Assembly: GCF_021134715.1 (NCBI RefSeq) | Contig: NC_060021.1 | Location: forward strand, 1,240,001-1,304,000 | Source: Daphnia pulex | Taxonomy: Eukaryota; Arthropoda; Branchiopoda; Diplostraca; Daphniidae | Direction: 5' to 3' | DNA: 64,000 nucleotides | Part shown: piece after piece, positions 45,951-57,201 of the stretch | Layout of the letters: each line of letters opens with the position of its first letter | Position numbering within the stretch: the first letter of the stretch is position 1 | The notes under the pieces: generated by a model | What the model was told of the DNA's origin: nothing | Database searches by the model: none | Seen by the model: only the letters and a program-made list of their open reading frames with translations | Translations under genes and position numbers: made by a program

Positions 45951-47583
45951 TTAAATAGCCGATTCTTTGTCGTTATTGGAAGCTTTCCACCGGTGATCGT
46001 CCTCATCCGGAGAATCGTCGATCATCGTCACGACCTCATCGGGAAGCCAGCCGTTTTCAACGACGCGTCCGTCCCGCTGATGCTGATGCTTCCGCTCTTC
46101 CTCCCGCTCTTCGCCCGCTTCCGCTTCCTCGGCCAATCCCGCCAAAACTCTCCGTCTCTTCTGTATAGTGTCACATTTCAAAATCGCCAATTTTCAATTT
46201 CAAATTTGAGCGGTAATTTCAAAATTAAAAAAGTGTCTATACCAGAATAAAATATCGAACGTAGTGGTAAGGCAGTACGGCGGCGTTGGCTCCGGGTTCC
46301 TCGGCGTCCAGGTAGACGCCGCGGACGAGGATCGAATGGGCGCAGTAGCAGAGGATCAGGACGATAAGGCCGGCGGCGTGGGTCAGCAAATTGCTCCAGA
46401 CTTTGTGATCTGCGTGCGAGTTATAACAAATAATGGACAAATTTCAGCGATAAAGAGGTCTGTTGTGTTGCGGCGTTGCCGTTGCAACCTGTTGGCTGAG
46501 GGGAGTAGCACCTGGGAATAAGTAGATGTCGTAGAGGTTCCACAGTCCTCGCCAGACGTTGACGGAGCCGACGTAGGCGATGGCCGTGAAGGCGTCCATG
46601 ACGACGATGCGCCAAAAACCGGTGGCGCGGGAACAAACGGCCGCCAGCGGGGCTTGCAGAGCAAAGGCCAGCAACGACGTTGAATAACCCAAAACCTAAT
46701 CAGCACATCCCAAACATTTTTTAAATTTGAATTTTTAATCAAGTTCGGAAATAAAATAAAAATTGGTAAGGAATATAGTCAACCGTTGAGCCCCAAGCGG
46801 ACCATTCCGCATCTTCTGGAAACATGACCAGGTCCAGGTAAAGGAAAGAACCTCGCCAGACCAGGACGACCAACGAGCCCACAATCGTCACGCTGAACAG
46901 GCCGTCCAGGGCTATTAAGTGCGGTCGTTTTGATTCCTTTTTCAATTATTTTAAAAATTGACGATTATACAACAGAAATTAAAAATGAATATTAGTTAGA
47001 ATTTATACGATTGTGCGGAACATGGTGGGGAAAGTGAAATATCCTTCGGGATCATCGACGATGATGACCAGCGGCGGTGCCATAATATTGCGGAAGGCAC
47101 GGAGCCAAATGAGTCCAGTGATGCCGATGACGATCGACATGAGGGCCGTTGTCCAGCCGATTCCCGTGTAGACGTCCAGCGTTCCCCAAACACCACGCCA
47201 GTGATTCACGCAACCTTATCACATCGCGTTTAACCGTTTAATTCTCAATTTAATATTAAATAATCATATAACGTACCGAAGCAGAGGACGACGGTGTAAA
47301 GTCTTGAGAGTAAGAAATAGATGCAAGGTGTCTGCCGAGTGACGTAATCCTGCAATTGGCGCTGAAACCAAGTGGCCAGCAACAGACTGCCGAATCCCAA
47401 CAGCAACGAGATCCAGCAGCTGGCGGCCGCATCGTCCGGGTAGAGGTAGGCGTCCAGGAGGAACCAGGTCCCGCGCCAATAGCCGACGACCATCGGGGCC
47501 ACCAGACACAGGGACAACACCGTGTCCGTCAACACTGCCGCCGGATGGACCCACATCAAACCACTTTGCTGATGGTCCTCCAT
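45951..47583 (-). CDS. fusl: fuseless-like multi-pass membrane protein
   Basis: About six exons on the minus strand. I take the start [17 protein letters not shown] at 47583; the frame stays open upstream, so a longer N terminus is possible. The protein has about eight to ten membrane segments built on a repeated unit with a WRG...D signature: [64 protein letters not shown], and a weaker [12 protein letters not shown]. It ends in an acidic, His-rich cytosolic tail with stop at 45951. This layout matches the Fuseless family, whose Drosophila member acts at presynaptic terminals and affects calcium channels there. A role in this animal is inferred. Opposite-strand frames here are shadows. Confidence 0.8.
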
Positions 47584-49593
47584 TTCTATTATTTTTTGAA
47601 TAATCTCTTTTGAAATGTCAATGAACAGCAGTTGATTCAAACACTTTTGACTGGAACGATATGCTGGACCCTGGAAGACGACAATATGGCGCACACTGAA
47701 TTTTTTTCGGCCGTCTCCTAACAACCAGCGGAGGTGAGCGGACACGCAGGAGCTACTGGTCGCAAAAGTGGCAACATGTTCCGATGATATGTCCGGCTGC
47801 TGCAGTCCCGCCGGTGTGTTGTTTTCTTGCGCTGCACAGCTGCTGGATCGGATCGGATCGGATCGGATGGATGAAGAAGAAGAGGGGCAAGATGGTGCGT
47901 GCGTCGGCGGTGATGTCTCGACGGCGACTAACTGACCTTGAGTCAGTTAGTCGGAGTGCGTCCGGTCTACCGCCAAAATGAAATCAAACATAATCACGGA
48001 AGACGGGCGGCGGCCGCCGCCGCATCACTCCTCCCACCATATTCCCCACCCCGCGTTCGTCCATACACACTCCGTATTGTACCTGTGGGGGGCTGCTCTA
48101 ATATAAAAGGCTATGTATGAAAAAGAGCTGCACAACTGGCCAGAGATGTGCGACATTCACGGAGAAAAGGAAGAAGAAGAAAGAGATGGAAAAATGGTGG
48201 TCGTTCGTGAATGATACGATTTCTTTCCTTCACATCACGGAGATAAGAAGAAGTAGAAGGGGGTGGGGTCGCTGATTGACGCTTTCCTGCTTTTGTTCAA
48301 TTGAGAAAGTGTAGAGAAGGAGAGAGAAGAGAAAGAAAAGAGATGAGAAAAATAAAAAGAGATATGAGAGAGAGAAGGCGAATCGGAAAAGAGCGTACAT
48401 GTACACACACACTGAATAATGTATATAATATGATCGAAAGAGAAAAGAACCAAATCATGTATAGACACACACAACTGGACGGAACCTTTCAATTTTCAAT
48501 CAATAACGAGTTGCATCCGCGACCGGCGTCCCGCCGACAATCAAGTTCCGGAGCGAGAAGAAGATGATTTTGATTGATCTTTGATTTCACGCGGGCCGGG
48601 CTCCGGGCTGCTGGACCGGGGGGGAAGGCTTTGAAAATGAATCAAGGACGGACTCCCGCCCGAAAATATATAGGCGGCTGTGTGGTATGAGCAGCACAGG
48701 CACTGCCGTACACACACACATACGCGCGCGACTATACGACTATGTGCTGGCCAAGTTTTTAAGTAGGAAGTGGTCGATTCAAAGAATTTTTTTTTTTTCA
48801 AGTTTGGCTGCTGCTGGCTTCGCACTGCTGCGCCATCATCGTCAACCCACACACTATCTCTGATTAGTCATATAATTATTACGGGTTCGAGTGGCAATGA
48901 GTGACGAAAGAGTCATAGTAAACCCAACATCGTTTTAGCTAACTGACAAACCGTGTCAACAATAAGAGAGCTTTTAGACAAGATATAGATGGACACTCTC
49001 GTGAAATGAGGGCATCAAATAGACACTCGAAATCATCTTAAAACGTTATTATACCGTCGGGAATCCACCATTAGGCATTGTTTATTAATCCAAACTTTCC
49101 AGAACTGAATTCATTTGATTTATAGAGTGTCACTTTGTCAAGCCAACGATAATGTAAAACACTTGATAATTCAAGCAACCGTATAATTACAGCACAGATT
49201 GTACTTGGAAATTTAGCCAAAAAGAAATTCGAATTATTTTTATTGGTATTACATAACTGATTATCGACCAGACGACCATACTTTGAATTTTTTTTTTTAG
49301 CATATGGTAATTTATAAATCCTCTCGGGCCCTCGCTCTCGAACGTTTCATCCGGTCCGGATATGATTTTAGTGGCAAGGCTTTTATTAAATCAAAAATTT
49401 TTTAAAAAGTTTCCTATACTTTACTATTATTATTACGTCGCCATGCGATTAATATGCGAAACCCACTTGAACTTGATGCAGTCATGCAGATGCAAAACAG
49501 TTTACATAAGCATATGTTTCTGATTAGCAGCACCCCTATCCAGATGTAAACAATCGCCAAATCTACACGTAACGTGATTTTTCTTATCGCTCC
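47584..49593. other. Divergent intergenic region, fuseless-like / ABCB10-like right copy
   Basis: GC-rich parts near 47990-48060 and 48590-48670 suit the promoter and 5' UTR of the fuseless-like gene (-). A TATATA-containing element sits near 48665. A (GGATC)n repeat lies at about 47844-47870. The right half is AT-rich. None of it matches the left arm upstream of ABCB10. No further gene is supported. Confidence 0.4.
47844..47870. repeat. (GGATC)n short tandem repeat
   Basis: About five GGATC units, followed by GGATGGATG. Confidence 0.8.
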
Positions 49594-52182
49594 ATGGCTC
49601 TTGTATCTCGTTTATTTACCTCACCGTCCTACTCCAGACAGGTAATTCTTCTTGTACGAGCGAGATGTAGCAGTTTAGCAAGTAGGTCTCTTCAGCCTGC
49701 AAGATCCAGCAAGAGCAATGGCGGTGTCAATTGTTCTTGGCGATTTTTCAGCTCTTCTTCGGCACTGCTGAGAAATGCCGGCTTGAAAACAGCCGAGAAA
49801 GTCAAACCCAAATTGAAATCGGAAGAAGTACGCCGGCTCATCGGTTTGGCAAAACCAGAAAAATATAGATTGCTTGGTAAATATATTTTACTGAATTACT
49901 TATTGAGATCGAGACGTTGATTTTTTCCTCGTTCATCTCATCTAGGTGGAATAGGGCTTCTGTTTGTCTCTAGTGCAATCACCATGGTTATCCCTTTTGC
50001 TATTGGCAAGGTCATAGATATCATTAGCGCCAATCAAGAATCCATGGTGGAGAACCTCACAAATGTGTCACTTATTCTCGTTGGCATCTTCATCTTTGGA
50101 GCTGCTTGTAACTTTGGGCGTACTTATCTCATGAGCGTGGCAGGTATTATCACCCAAATTGTCTCAGCTTCTGAATTACACCATCATTGTTTGTCGTAGG
50201 TGAGAGGATCACTCAGACAATGAGAAGGAATGTTTATGCTGCCATAGTCGAACAAGATGTAATTATTCAGTTTTTATTCGTTTGAACAGATTCAACTAAT
50301 TTCCTATTGGAAACCAATTGCAGGTCAAATTCTTTGACAAGAACCAAACAGGAGAGTTGGTCAACAGACTCTCTACTGACACTACCCTAGTCAGCAAGTG
50401 TGTCACAGCTAACCTTGCAGATGGAATCAGATCTAGTGCATTAGTAGTTTCCGCTATTTCCATGATGGTACTATACGCTCTTACAGACAAACATATTCTG
50501 ATTGAGAAATTGAAAAACATTTAATTTATTTTCTCTTTTAGTTTTACACGTCTCCACAAATAGCCCTAGTCGGTTTATCAATTGTTCCACCGGTCGCAGG
50601 ACTGACCATTGTTTACGGCCGCTTTGTCAAAAAAATTACTAAAAAAGTTCAGGTAAAACAAAAACAGCTACCTACAAATTTAATCGAGTATTTAACTGGT
50701 ATCTTATTGGTTATAGGATGCGTTAGCTCAAGCCACTCAAGTAACCGAGGAACGAATTTCAAACATTCGGACAGTGAGGGCGTTTGGCCAAGAGAAACGT
50801 GAATTCGATCGTTACAACGAGCAGATTGATCATGTACTCACGCTTGGATACAAAGAGGCGAAAGCTAGGGGAACTTTTTTCGCTTTGGTAAACAACTTTT
50901 AGTTAATTCATTTGAAAAAAAAAGGTTCAAGATTCAAAACGAAAATTTAAATTTATTTTTTTAGACGGGGTTCGCGGGAAACGCAATCATCATTTCGGGT
51001 CTTTATTACGGTGGCTTGATGGTGGCGGATTCGTCGCTGACGGTTGGCCAACTTTCCGCCTTTCTCCTCTACGCTGCCTATGTCGGAATTTCGATGGGCG
51101 GTCTCTCCTCATCTTACTCGGAAATGATGAAGGGCCTGGGCGCATCCACCCGTATTTGGCAACTGATTGACACACGGCCGGATATTCCCATTTCTGGTGG
51201 CCCTGTCATCCCGGCCGGGCAATTCGAAGGCTCTATCCGGTTCCGTGACCTTAGCTTTGCTTATCCGACCAGATTCGACGTTCCTATTTTCAACAATTTA
51301 AATTTGAGCATACCGGCCGGGTCGGTGACGGCTATTGTCGGTTCCAGTGGCTCAGGAAAGAGTACCATAGCAGCACTTCTACTCCGTTTCTACGATCCCA
51401 CCAGCGTAATTTCATTTACAAAAATTAATAAATAGTTTATTTAATGCATTAATTGCATTAAAAAAAAATATTTCTAGGGTCAAGTGCTGGTTGACAATCA
51501 TTCGATTAAAGATTTGGATCCACAATGGCTCCGAGCAAACATCGGCACAGTTAGTCAGGTAATTTATAGCCTTATCGTCTCGACTTTAAACAATTATTTA
51601 AACATTTTCGTCGTATTTTAGGAACCCTCTCTGTTTTCGTGTTCCATACGGGAAAACATTCTGTACGGAGCGATCGATCCTAACTCTGTCAGCGAAGAAC
51701 AAGTCATTCAAGCAGCCAAAGAGGCCAACGCCTGGTCCTTCATTCAGAAATGTCCTCAGGGACTAGACACAGTCGTCGGCGAACGAGGTGTCCTCCTCTC
51801 GGGTGGCCAAAGGCAGAGAATAGCCATCGCACGGGCCATCGTCAAAGTAAACCAGTCGAAAATTCATTGAAGCGTAATAACTCGAATGTTTTGTTATGCA
51901 ATGCTTTAGAATCCTCGCATCCTATTGCTGGACGAAGCCACAAGCGCTCTGGACGCTGAGAGCGAATCGCTCATCCAAGAGGCGCTCGAACGCGTCACGA
52001 AAGGCCGGACGGTGTTGACCATCGCCCACAGACTGTCGACCATCCGCAAGGCGTCGCAAATCGCTGTGCTGGAACACGGCCAAGTGGTCGAGCTGGGCAC
52101 CTACGAAGCTCTCGTGTCCATCCCCGACGGAGTGTTTAAGAAATTAGTTGAACTCCAGACGATCGGCTTAGCTGCTGCTTAA
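49594..52182 (+). CDS. ABCB10: ABCB10-like mitochondrial ABC half-transporter, right copy
   Basis: Ten exons join in frame: 49594-49876, 49946-50143, 50200-50258, 50324-50467, 50542-50652, 50717-50887, 50965-51405, 51478-51558, 51622-51846 and 51910-52182. The first exon gives an Arg/Ser-rich mitochondrial targeting sequence ([20 protein letters not shown]). The membrane domain then follows, with a single nucleotide-binding domain: Walker [10 protein letters not shown], signature [15 protein letters not shown], Walker [14 protein letters not shown]-loop AHRLS. All key residues are present, so it should be active as a homodimer in the inner mitochondrial membrane, where ABCB10 relates to heme synthesis and oxidative stress. 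The in-frame tail after the Met-Met at exon 4 is intronic (donor GTACTA). It stands head-to-head with the fuseless-like gene and upstream of OST-alpha copy D. Confidence 0.92.
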
Positions 52183-52529
52183 TTCAAAAAAGAGAAAAAC
52201 AAAAGTTTATGTTTCCTTTTTTACTCCGCTCACTACTATAATTTGGGAAAACAATTAACCGTTCAATCAACATATTGTTCTTATGTAGATAAGAGATTTT
52301 GGGTATATAGAGAAAACAAATATATTTGACCTAGGGTTTTTTTTTTGATTCTACTCTTGGTTGTTTTGTTACTAGTTGACGATGTCAACGCTAGCTGACG
52401 CAATCGGTTGACAAACCATTTTTAGTAAACAGACGTGAGAGTAAAAAAAGAAGGTGGTGAATTGGTGATGACATTTCCCACTTTAATCAAAGTGGAAGAA
52501 TTTTAGGATATCGAATTTGTGTGTGTAAG

Positions 52530-53817
52530 ATGGACAGCTATACTCCAAATGTCACACAGCACATAGAAGGTAAATTGAACAAGCAATCAAATACAATTTA
52601 GTGTTTTGTTTTAATTCTTCTGTGTTTGTACAGCCCTAGGGGGTTGGGTTTCTGTAGGATATATTGGAGGAGTCACATCTTCCCTTTTGCTTTGTCTCTA
52701 CATGTCCAATGTGTTCATTTTTATTAAGAAGAACCCGTCATGGGCGAGAAGACACCAAGCCTGGATTACGTCCCTTCCAATGGCAATCTCATTTATTTCA
52801 TTGGCATCGTTTTTCGTCCCTCGAGCCACCATTATGTGTGAGACCATCAAATTCATGTAAGAAGCGATCCATTCTATTTTTGAATCTGATTTAAATATTT
52901 AATGAATTTAAAATTTAAAATTTTCTCTTAAAAAACTTTTTTTTATTGGAGAATATAGATACATGTCGTTTATTATGGTGCAGTTCTTTGAAACTGTAAT
53001 CGTAATTGGCGGAGGCGAGGAGGTTCTACTAAGGGTCCAAAATGGCAATAAGTGGTATGTGATTACATTCTCGCTCTTCTGCAAAAAACTGCAGTTCATT
53101 CAATTCAACATAACCAAGTATTACTCATCTTTTAGTTCTCTTTTACTGATTTACTAGAAATAATTCTTCGCTTCATTCAATAACAGAAATCGGCTGCGCA
53201 TAATTGGTGGGCTGATCTATCAGGCCTTCGTCTCCCAGCTGATATTAACATTTATAGTGGCCATTCTGGAAATCGCGGAAGTCCTGCGACGTGATGTAAT
53301 CAATTCATTTTGCCTCAATTTAAATTCAAATAATAATTCATTCACCATTCATCTTGTGATTTAAGACGGGCGATGCAATCTTTCGGTTTTTTCTTATTCT
53401 GAACGTGTTGAGCTCTACTCTCGGATTGGTGTTTTTCAATGCTCTCAATGTTGGTCTCAGTGCTCATCTCAACTCGAACTGGCCAAAGTTTACGGTAAAA
53501 ATGTTTTAATTATTTTTCTGTGTTGCTCCTAAAATATATTTTTTTTTTCAGAAAAAATATTACGCCCTATTTTACTTCATTTGTGTCCAAAGGGCTCATA
53601 GCCTTTTCATCAGCGTTTTTAATTTTTTCAATGTCGAGTCGCCAATTCTTACATGGACAAGTAAGTATACGCAATATTTATTTAATTACTACGTTGTTTG
53701 TACTAATAGTCTCATGCAATTGCAGCAATCGACGCGGCGGCATCAATGCTTGAAGCTTTCATTTTTGGCATAGTCTTTTTCTTGTTCTTTAAAGTCGTCG
53801 TTGTAAAACTGGACTAG
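52530..53817 (+). CDS. organic solute transporter alpha-like protein, copy D
   Basis: Seven exons join in frame. They begin with MDSYTPNVTQHIE at 52530, then LLLCLYMSNVFIFIKKNPSW and FISLASFFVPRATIMC, YMSFIMVQFFETVIVIGGGEE, RIIGGLIYQAFVSQLILTFI, FRFFLILNVLSSTLGLVFF and YYALFYFICVQRAHSLFI. The last exon is TIDAAASMLEAFIFGIVFFL with stop at 53817. Seven membrane segments fit OST-alpha/TMEM184. Exon 3 lacks the Cys-Cys loop seen in copies A and B and is shorter. A 124-base block in exon 2 (52671-52794) is identical to copy C (26099-26222), while other exons differ at many sites. It lies 348 bases after ABCB10, mirroring the left arm. Confidence 0.82.
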
Positions 53818-53867
53818 GAAAATACTTCCAAAAATGATTCATTTCTTGTTAGTACAATCAGCCCGAC

Positions 53868-54887
53868 AGTCAGCCACCTCCAATTAAGGAAGCGATGACT
53901 TGGCACCTGGTCAACTGCGCGAAACAATATTGTTATCCAAAGCCACAAATTATATAAGGCGACTATGAAAAGCTCGATTGCTCAGGCAATCGTCGTTTAT
54001 TCTGTTTATCTGAAATTTATAACAGGCACCCCAAAGTAGAAAACGAATTTAATTATGTTCAATGATGTGAAATGCCTTATAACTTATAAATTACTGTTGA
54101 GTGAGTATTACTTGCTAAAATTGCTAAATAATAAAAAGACAAACAAATGATGATGGTATAGTTTTGGTTTAAGAAATTTTATTGAGACATTCAAACAAAT
54201 CACGCACACACAACTTGACACACATTCTTCAAATTCACACTCCATTCATTGACACGAAGGAAGCTAAGGAAGAGAAGGAAATGAGAATAAAGAAGGTGAA
54301 ACAAAAAGAAAAGAAATCGGGTCGTGATATTGACAATGTTCATCCAACAAAACTTAAATTCGACACCCATTTAACGCGCCTTCAACAGCTAGCAACTATA
54401 TTTCCACAATGGTGCGAAAATATTTCGACAACAGATATATAGCGTAGATACTTCGACCTAACCTAATCTAACCTAACCTTAACTACCTTAACCTAAACTT
54501 AAAAACGAATTGTCGAAGTACTTAAACATACACTGTGTCGACGTATTCTCGCACCAGTCGAAATCTAGTTGCCATATGTCGAAGGTGCATCAAATGGGTG
54601 TCGAATTTAAAGTTTTGTCGGATGAAACTACCAATATCCGACCCAATTTATGAAAGAAGAAGATGACGAAAAAGATGAAGAAGAAAAAAAGGATGAAGGG
54701 AAAGATTTAAGGGGAAAGATGAAGAATAAGACAAAAGACATATTAAAAGACATAATGAGCACATAGAAAAGAGTAATTTTTTTTTTGTTTTGTTTTGTTT
54801 TGTTTGTTTGTTTTTGGGGGTGGGAGGGGGGGAAGGGCCGTTTTATTTGTATTGTGGTTTTCTACTTCGTTTCTTTTTTTCTTCGTT
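53868..54887 (-). other. probable 3' UTR and flank of KH gene copy 2
   Basis: Inverted match to 32099-33070. The unit edge at about 53870 falls inside the hairpin described at 33034-33078. TTTATT at 54178-54183 is the poly(A) signal on the minus strand. It contains the foldback element, the TTAGG tract and an (AAAAC)n-type run. The 86-codon plus-strand frame at 54182-54442 is antisense to this UTR. Confidence 0.55.
54319..54644. repeat. 326-bp foldback element, copy 2
   Basis: Same ends (GGGTCG...CGACCC) and length as copy 1, in inverted orientation. TTAGG-type repeats (as CCTAA) lie in the loop at about 54454-54497. Confidence 0.7.
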
Positions 54888-56432
54888 TTAATACGTTGAC
54901 TCGGCCAACAGTTCCGCGTAAGCCGAGTGGCAGCTACTCAGTCTCCCGATGATGGTCATCTTACCGCTGATGCCGTCAGCGGCAAACGTACGATTGATTC
55001 TTACGAAGTGCTCTCTTCCGATCTCGTATAGCCTGTAGTTTTTAATTCTTTTAAACAGTTGAAAGTTTGAACATTCCGTAATGACTGTTAATCCGCGTAT
55101 GATGTCGTTTGCGGCCGCTTTGCGCATCTCCTCACTATTTCCGGAAATCATCAGTTTATAGGTGCCGTCGACTGCTCCTCTTATGCTCACGACGATTTGG
55201 TATTCTGTTTCAATGCGATAGATGTTTGATCCTCCGCTACCAACAATCCGTCCATAATCGCCACCTTGGATGTTTTTGAGTAAAAGTCGGTTACCAGGGA
55301 GAGATTTTTCCTCAATGGGACTGGACACGACGACGAGTTCTTGTTCCGTCTTTACTGGGCCACTGATGATGGTGCGGGAGTCGTCCTGGGCGGGTTTCCT
55401 CACCTTGTCCTCCGTTTTTTGAGTGGGTTGTAGATCCACCGTGCTGGGCTCGTTCGTTGATTTCAAGGCATCGCCATACGTGACGGTAGATCCATCCGGG
55501 TTGACCACATAGCCACTTATCGGTTTGTTCTTGTACCTTATGTCGCTGACTGGGAAATAGACTTGCGGTTTCAAATCGACTTGCTGATGGACGGGTGATT
55601 TGGTTCGCTCATCCCGGGCTGGGATATAAAAAGAACGACGACGGTTCTTATTGCCTTCCATAATCTTCATGTCCAGTTCGAAGCCATAGTCTTCATCATC
55701 TTTGGTCACGTGCTGCTCAAGTTCTTCAGTTCCACATCCAACTTCTTTCGTCATTGACTGGCCGGTCTGTGTGGAGTTATTTGCTACCTCAACAACACAT
55801 CCGCATCCAACTTCCATTGTTAACGGCTTTACGGTTTGGTTGGTAGCCGTAAATTCGTTACGCAATTGCGTCATCTGCTGTTCGTATGACTGTGTAACCT
55901 TTTCAATTGCATCAACGGTCGTGATCTTATTCTGCTCAAGTTGTTCTAAAAGCTCGTCCTTTTCTGCCGTAAGACAAGACAGGTGGCGTTTAAGTTGGTC
56001 GTTAGTTGTGGTCACTTCCGACAGCGATTTTCTCACGGAAATAAGTTCGGTTTCAATCTGGTCTGGTAATAGTTGAAGTGATAGGGCCAGTTGCTGATGT
56101 TGTTGCAATTCGTACCTTGTTGTCTTCAGTTCTGCCGACAATTTTGCAACTTCGGCAGCGCAATCCTCCCCGTCTTGGTTCTCTGGTATGGACGGCAGAG
56201 ACGTGTTGCAATTGAAGCGATTCAGCCTGACAGATGGTGTTTTCAGTACTGAACGATATCGGGTTCCAGGTTTCATTTTGGTAGTTTGATCCTGGTTGGC
56301 CAATTTGGCATCTGGTAATTCGGTAACGGACTTGATGTCCGGGGTCGGGTAATTAGACTCATCTTTTTCACTTTCGTGAAAAAGAATCATGGTCCACACA
56401 TATACGAAAAAGCAAACTAGAAGACTTTCCAT
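54888..56432 (-). CDS. KH-domain protein, copy 2
   Basis: An open single-exon frame of 514 residues, nearly identical to copy 1 up to the C terminus. The N-terminal hydrophobic stretch (MESLLVCFFVYVWTMILF), coiled coil, KH domain with GSGGSNIYRIE and the following conserved block are all kept. A few codons are missing in the linker relative to copy 1, and MKIMEGNKNRRRSF replaces LEAMERDKNVRRSF. One base fewer near the end changes the tail from AEVNVSSIQQKKGPK to AESTY. The frame is otherwise intact and probably functional. Its promoter TATA-like element is kept on the minus strand near 56511. Confidence 0.78.
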   Translation of the reverse strand: MESLLVCFFVYVWTMILFHESEKDESNYPTPDIKSVTELPDAKLANQDQTTKMKPGTRYRSVLKTPSVRLNRFNCNTSLPSIPENQDGEDCAAEVAKLSAELKTTRYELQQHQQLALSLQLLPDQIETELISVRKSLSEVTTTNDQLKRHLSCLTAEKDELLEQLEQNKITTVDAIEKVTQSYEQQMTQLRNEFTATNQTVKPLTMEVGCGCVVEVANNSTQTGQSMTKEVGCGTEELEQHVTKDDEDYGFELDMKIMEGNKNRRRSFYIPARDERTKSPVHQQVDLKPQVYFPVSDIRYKNKPISGYVVNPDGSTVTYGDALKSTNEPSTVDLQPTQKTEDKVRKPAQDDSRTIISGPVKTEQELVVVSSPIEEKSLPGNRLLLKNIQGGDYGRIVGSGGSNIYRIETEYQIVVSIRGAVDGTYKLMISGNSEEMRKAAANDIIRGLTVITECSNFQLFKRIKNYRLYEIGREHFVRINRTFAADGISGKMTIIGRLSSCHSAYAELLAESTY

Positions 56433-57201
56433 CTTTCAGATGTATAGTAGAGTTTGAATTCAGCAGTAGGTTGACAAAACTATCGAATAATTTATGGGCA
56501 GGATCATCGAGGCTTTATAGAAGTCGACGTCTGAAGCGGCGTTTGCAATCAACTTTTGATCCTTTTAACTTTAATTTCAAAACAAATTTTACCGTAAAAA
56601 TTATTAATAGTTTTTTTAAATCAAAGATCTTCTTTTAAAGAATATTGTTCAATTATATTCAAGTCAATTGCATTATTTTAAATTAATTAAATATGCTCTT
56701 AAAGGCGAGCTTAAAGGTCCGGAGTATAGGGCATGTCACGTGACGTCGTACTATTGCGCAATGCATTTTTCCCATTTTGACTTCATATCAGACCTTCGTC
56801 TCCTAGGTGTTATTGGCAATTATTTTTTCGATTCCTTTATTTATTTAAATAAATTTATTTCATGAATTTTCTATACTGAAAAAAAAAAATCAATTTGAGA
56901 GTTGCAACCGAGCGAGGATTATAACATACCGTAACATACATTCATGTATCAACTGTGCTCAAACTTTATTCTGCTCACAAGTCGTTCTAAAACTCCCAAG
57001 GCGTCGATGGTGGTAAGACAGAAAAAAATAAATTTTCGACGTAAAAGCAACAATTTTTAAAAAGGAAACTTTGCAAAAGGCGTTTCTTTATTTATTGGTA
57101 TACAGTCAAGCGATTCCGCAATAAAACAGGACGCATCGCGAATTTAGTTAAAAAAAAAGACAACAAAGAACTTTCTTAGTTAAAAACAAACAAACAAAAT
57201 A
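56433..57201. other. Junction between KH copy 2 and 2OG-like copy 2, with OST-alpha fragment
   Basis: From 56433 to about 56783 it matches the upstream flank of KH copy 1 (inverted). From about 56850 on it matches the downstream flank of 2OG-like copy 1 (38500-38757). The bases between do not belong to either flank. At 56783-56830 they resemble an OST-alpha exon (TATCAGACCTTCGTCTCC against TATCAGGCCTTCGTCTCC in copy D). The rest is an AT-rich run. Confidence 0.5.
56783..56830 (+). pseudogene. short OST-alpha exon fragment
   Basis: About 48 bases resemble exon 4 of copy D (from 53215 on), encoding YQTFVS then a stop, against YQAFVSQLIL in the intact gene. It lies exactly at the junction of two duplicated blocks and on the same strand as copy D. 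The length is short, so chance similarity remains possible. Confidence 0.4.
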
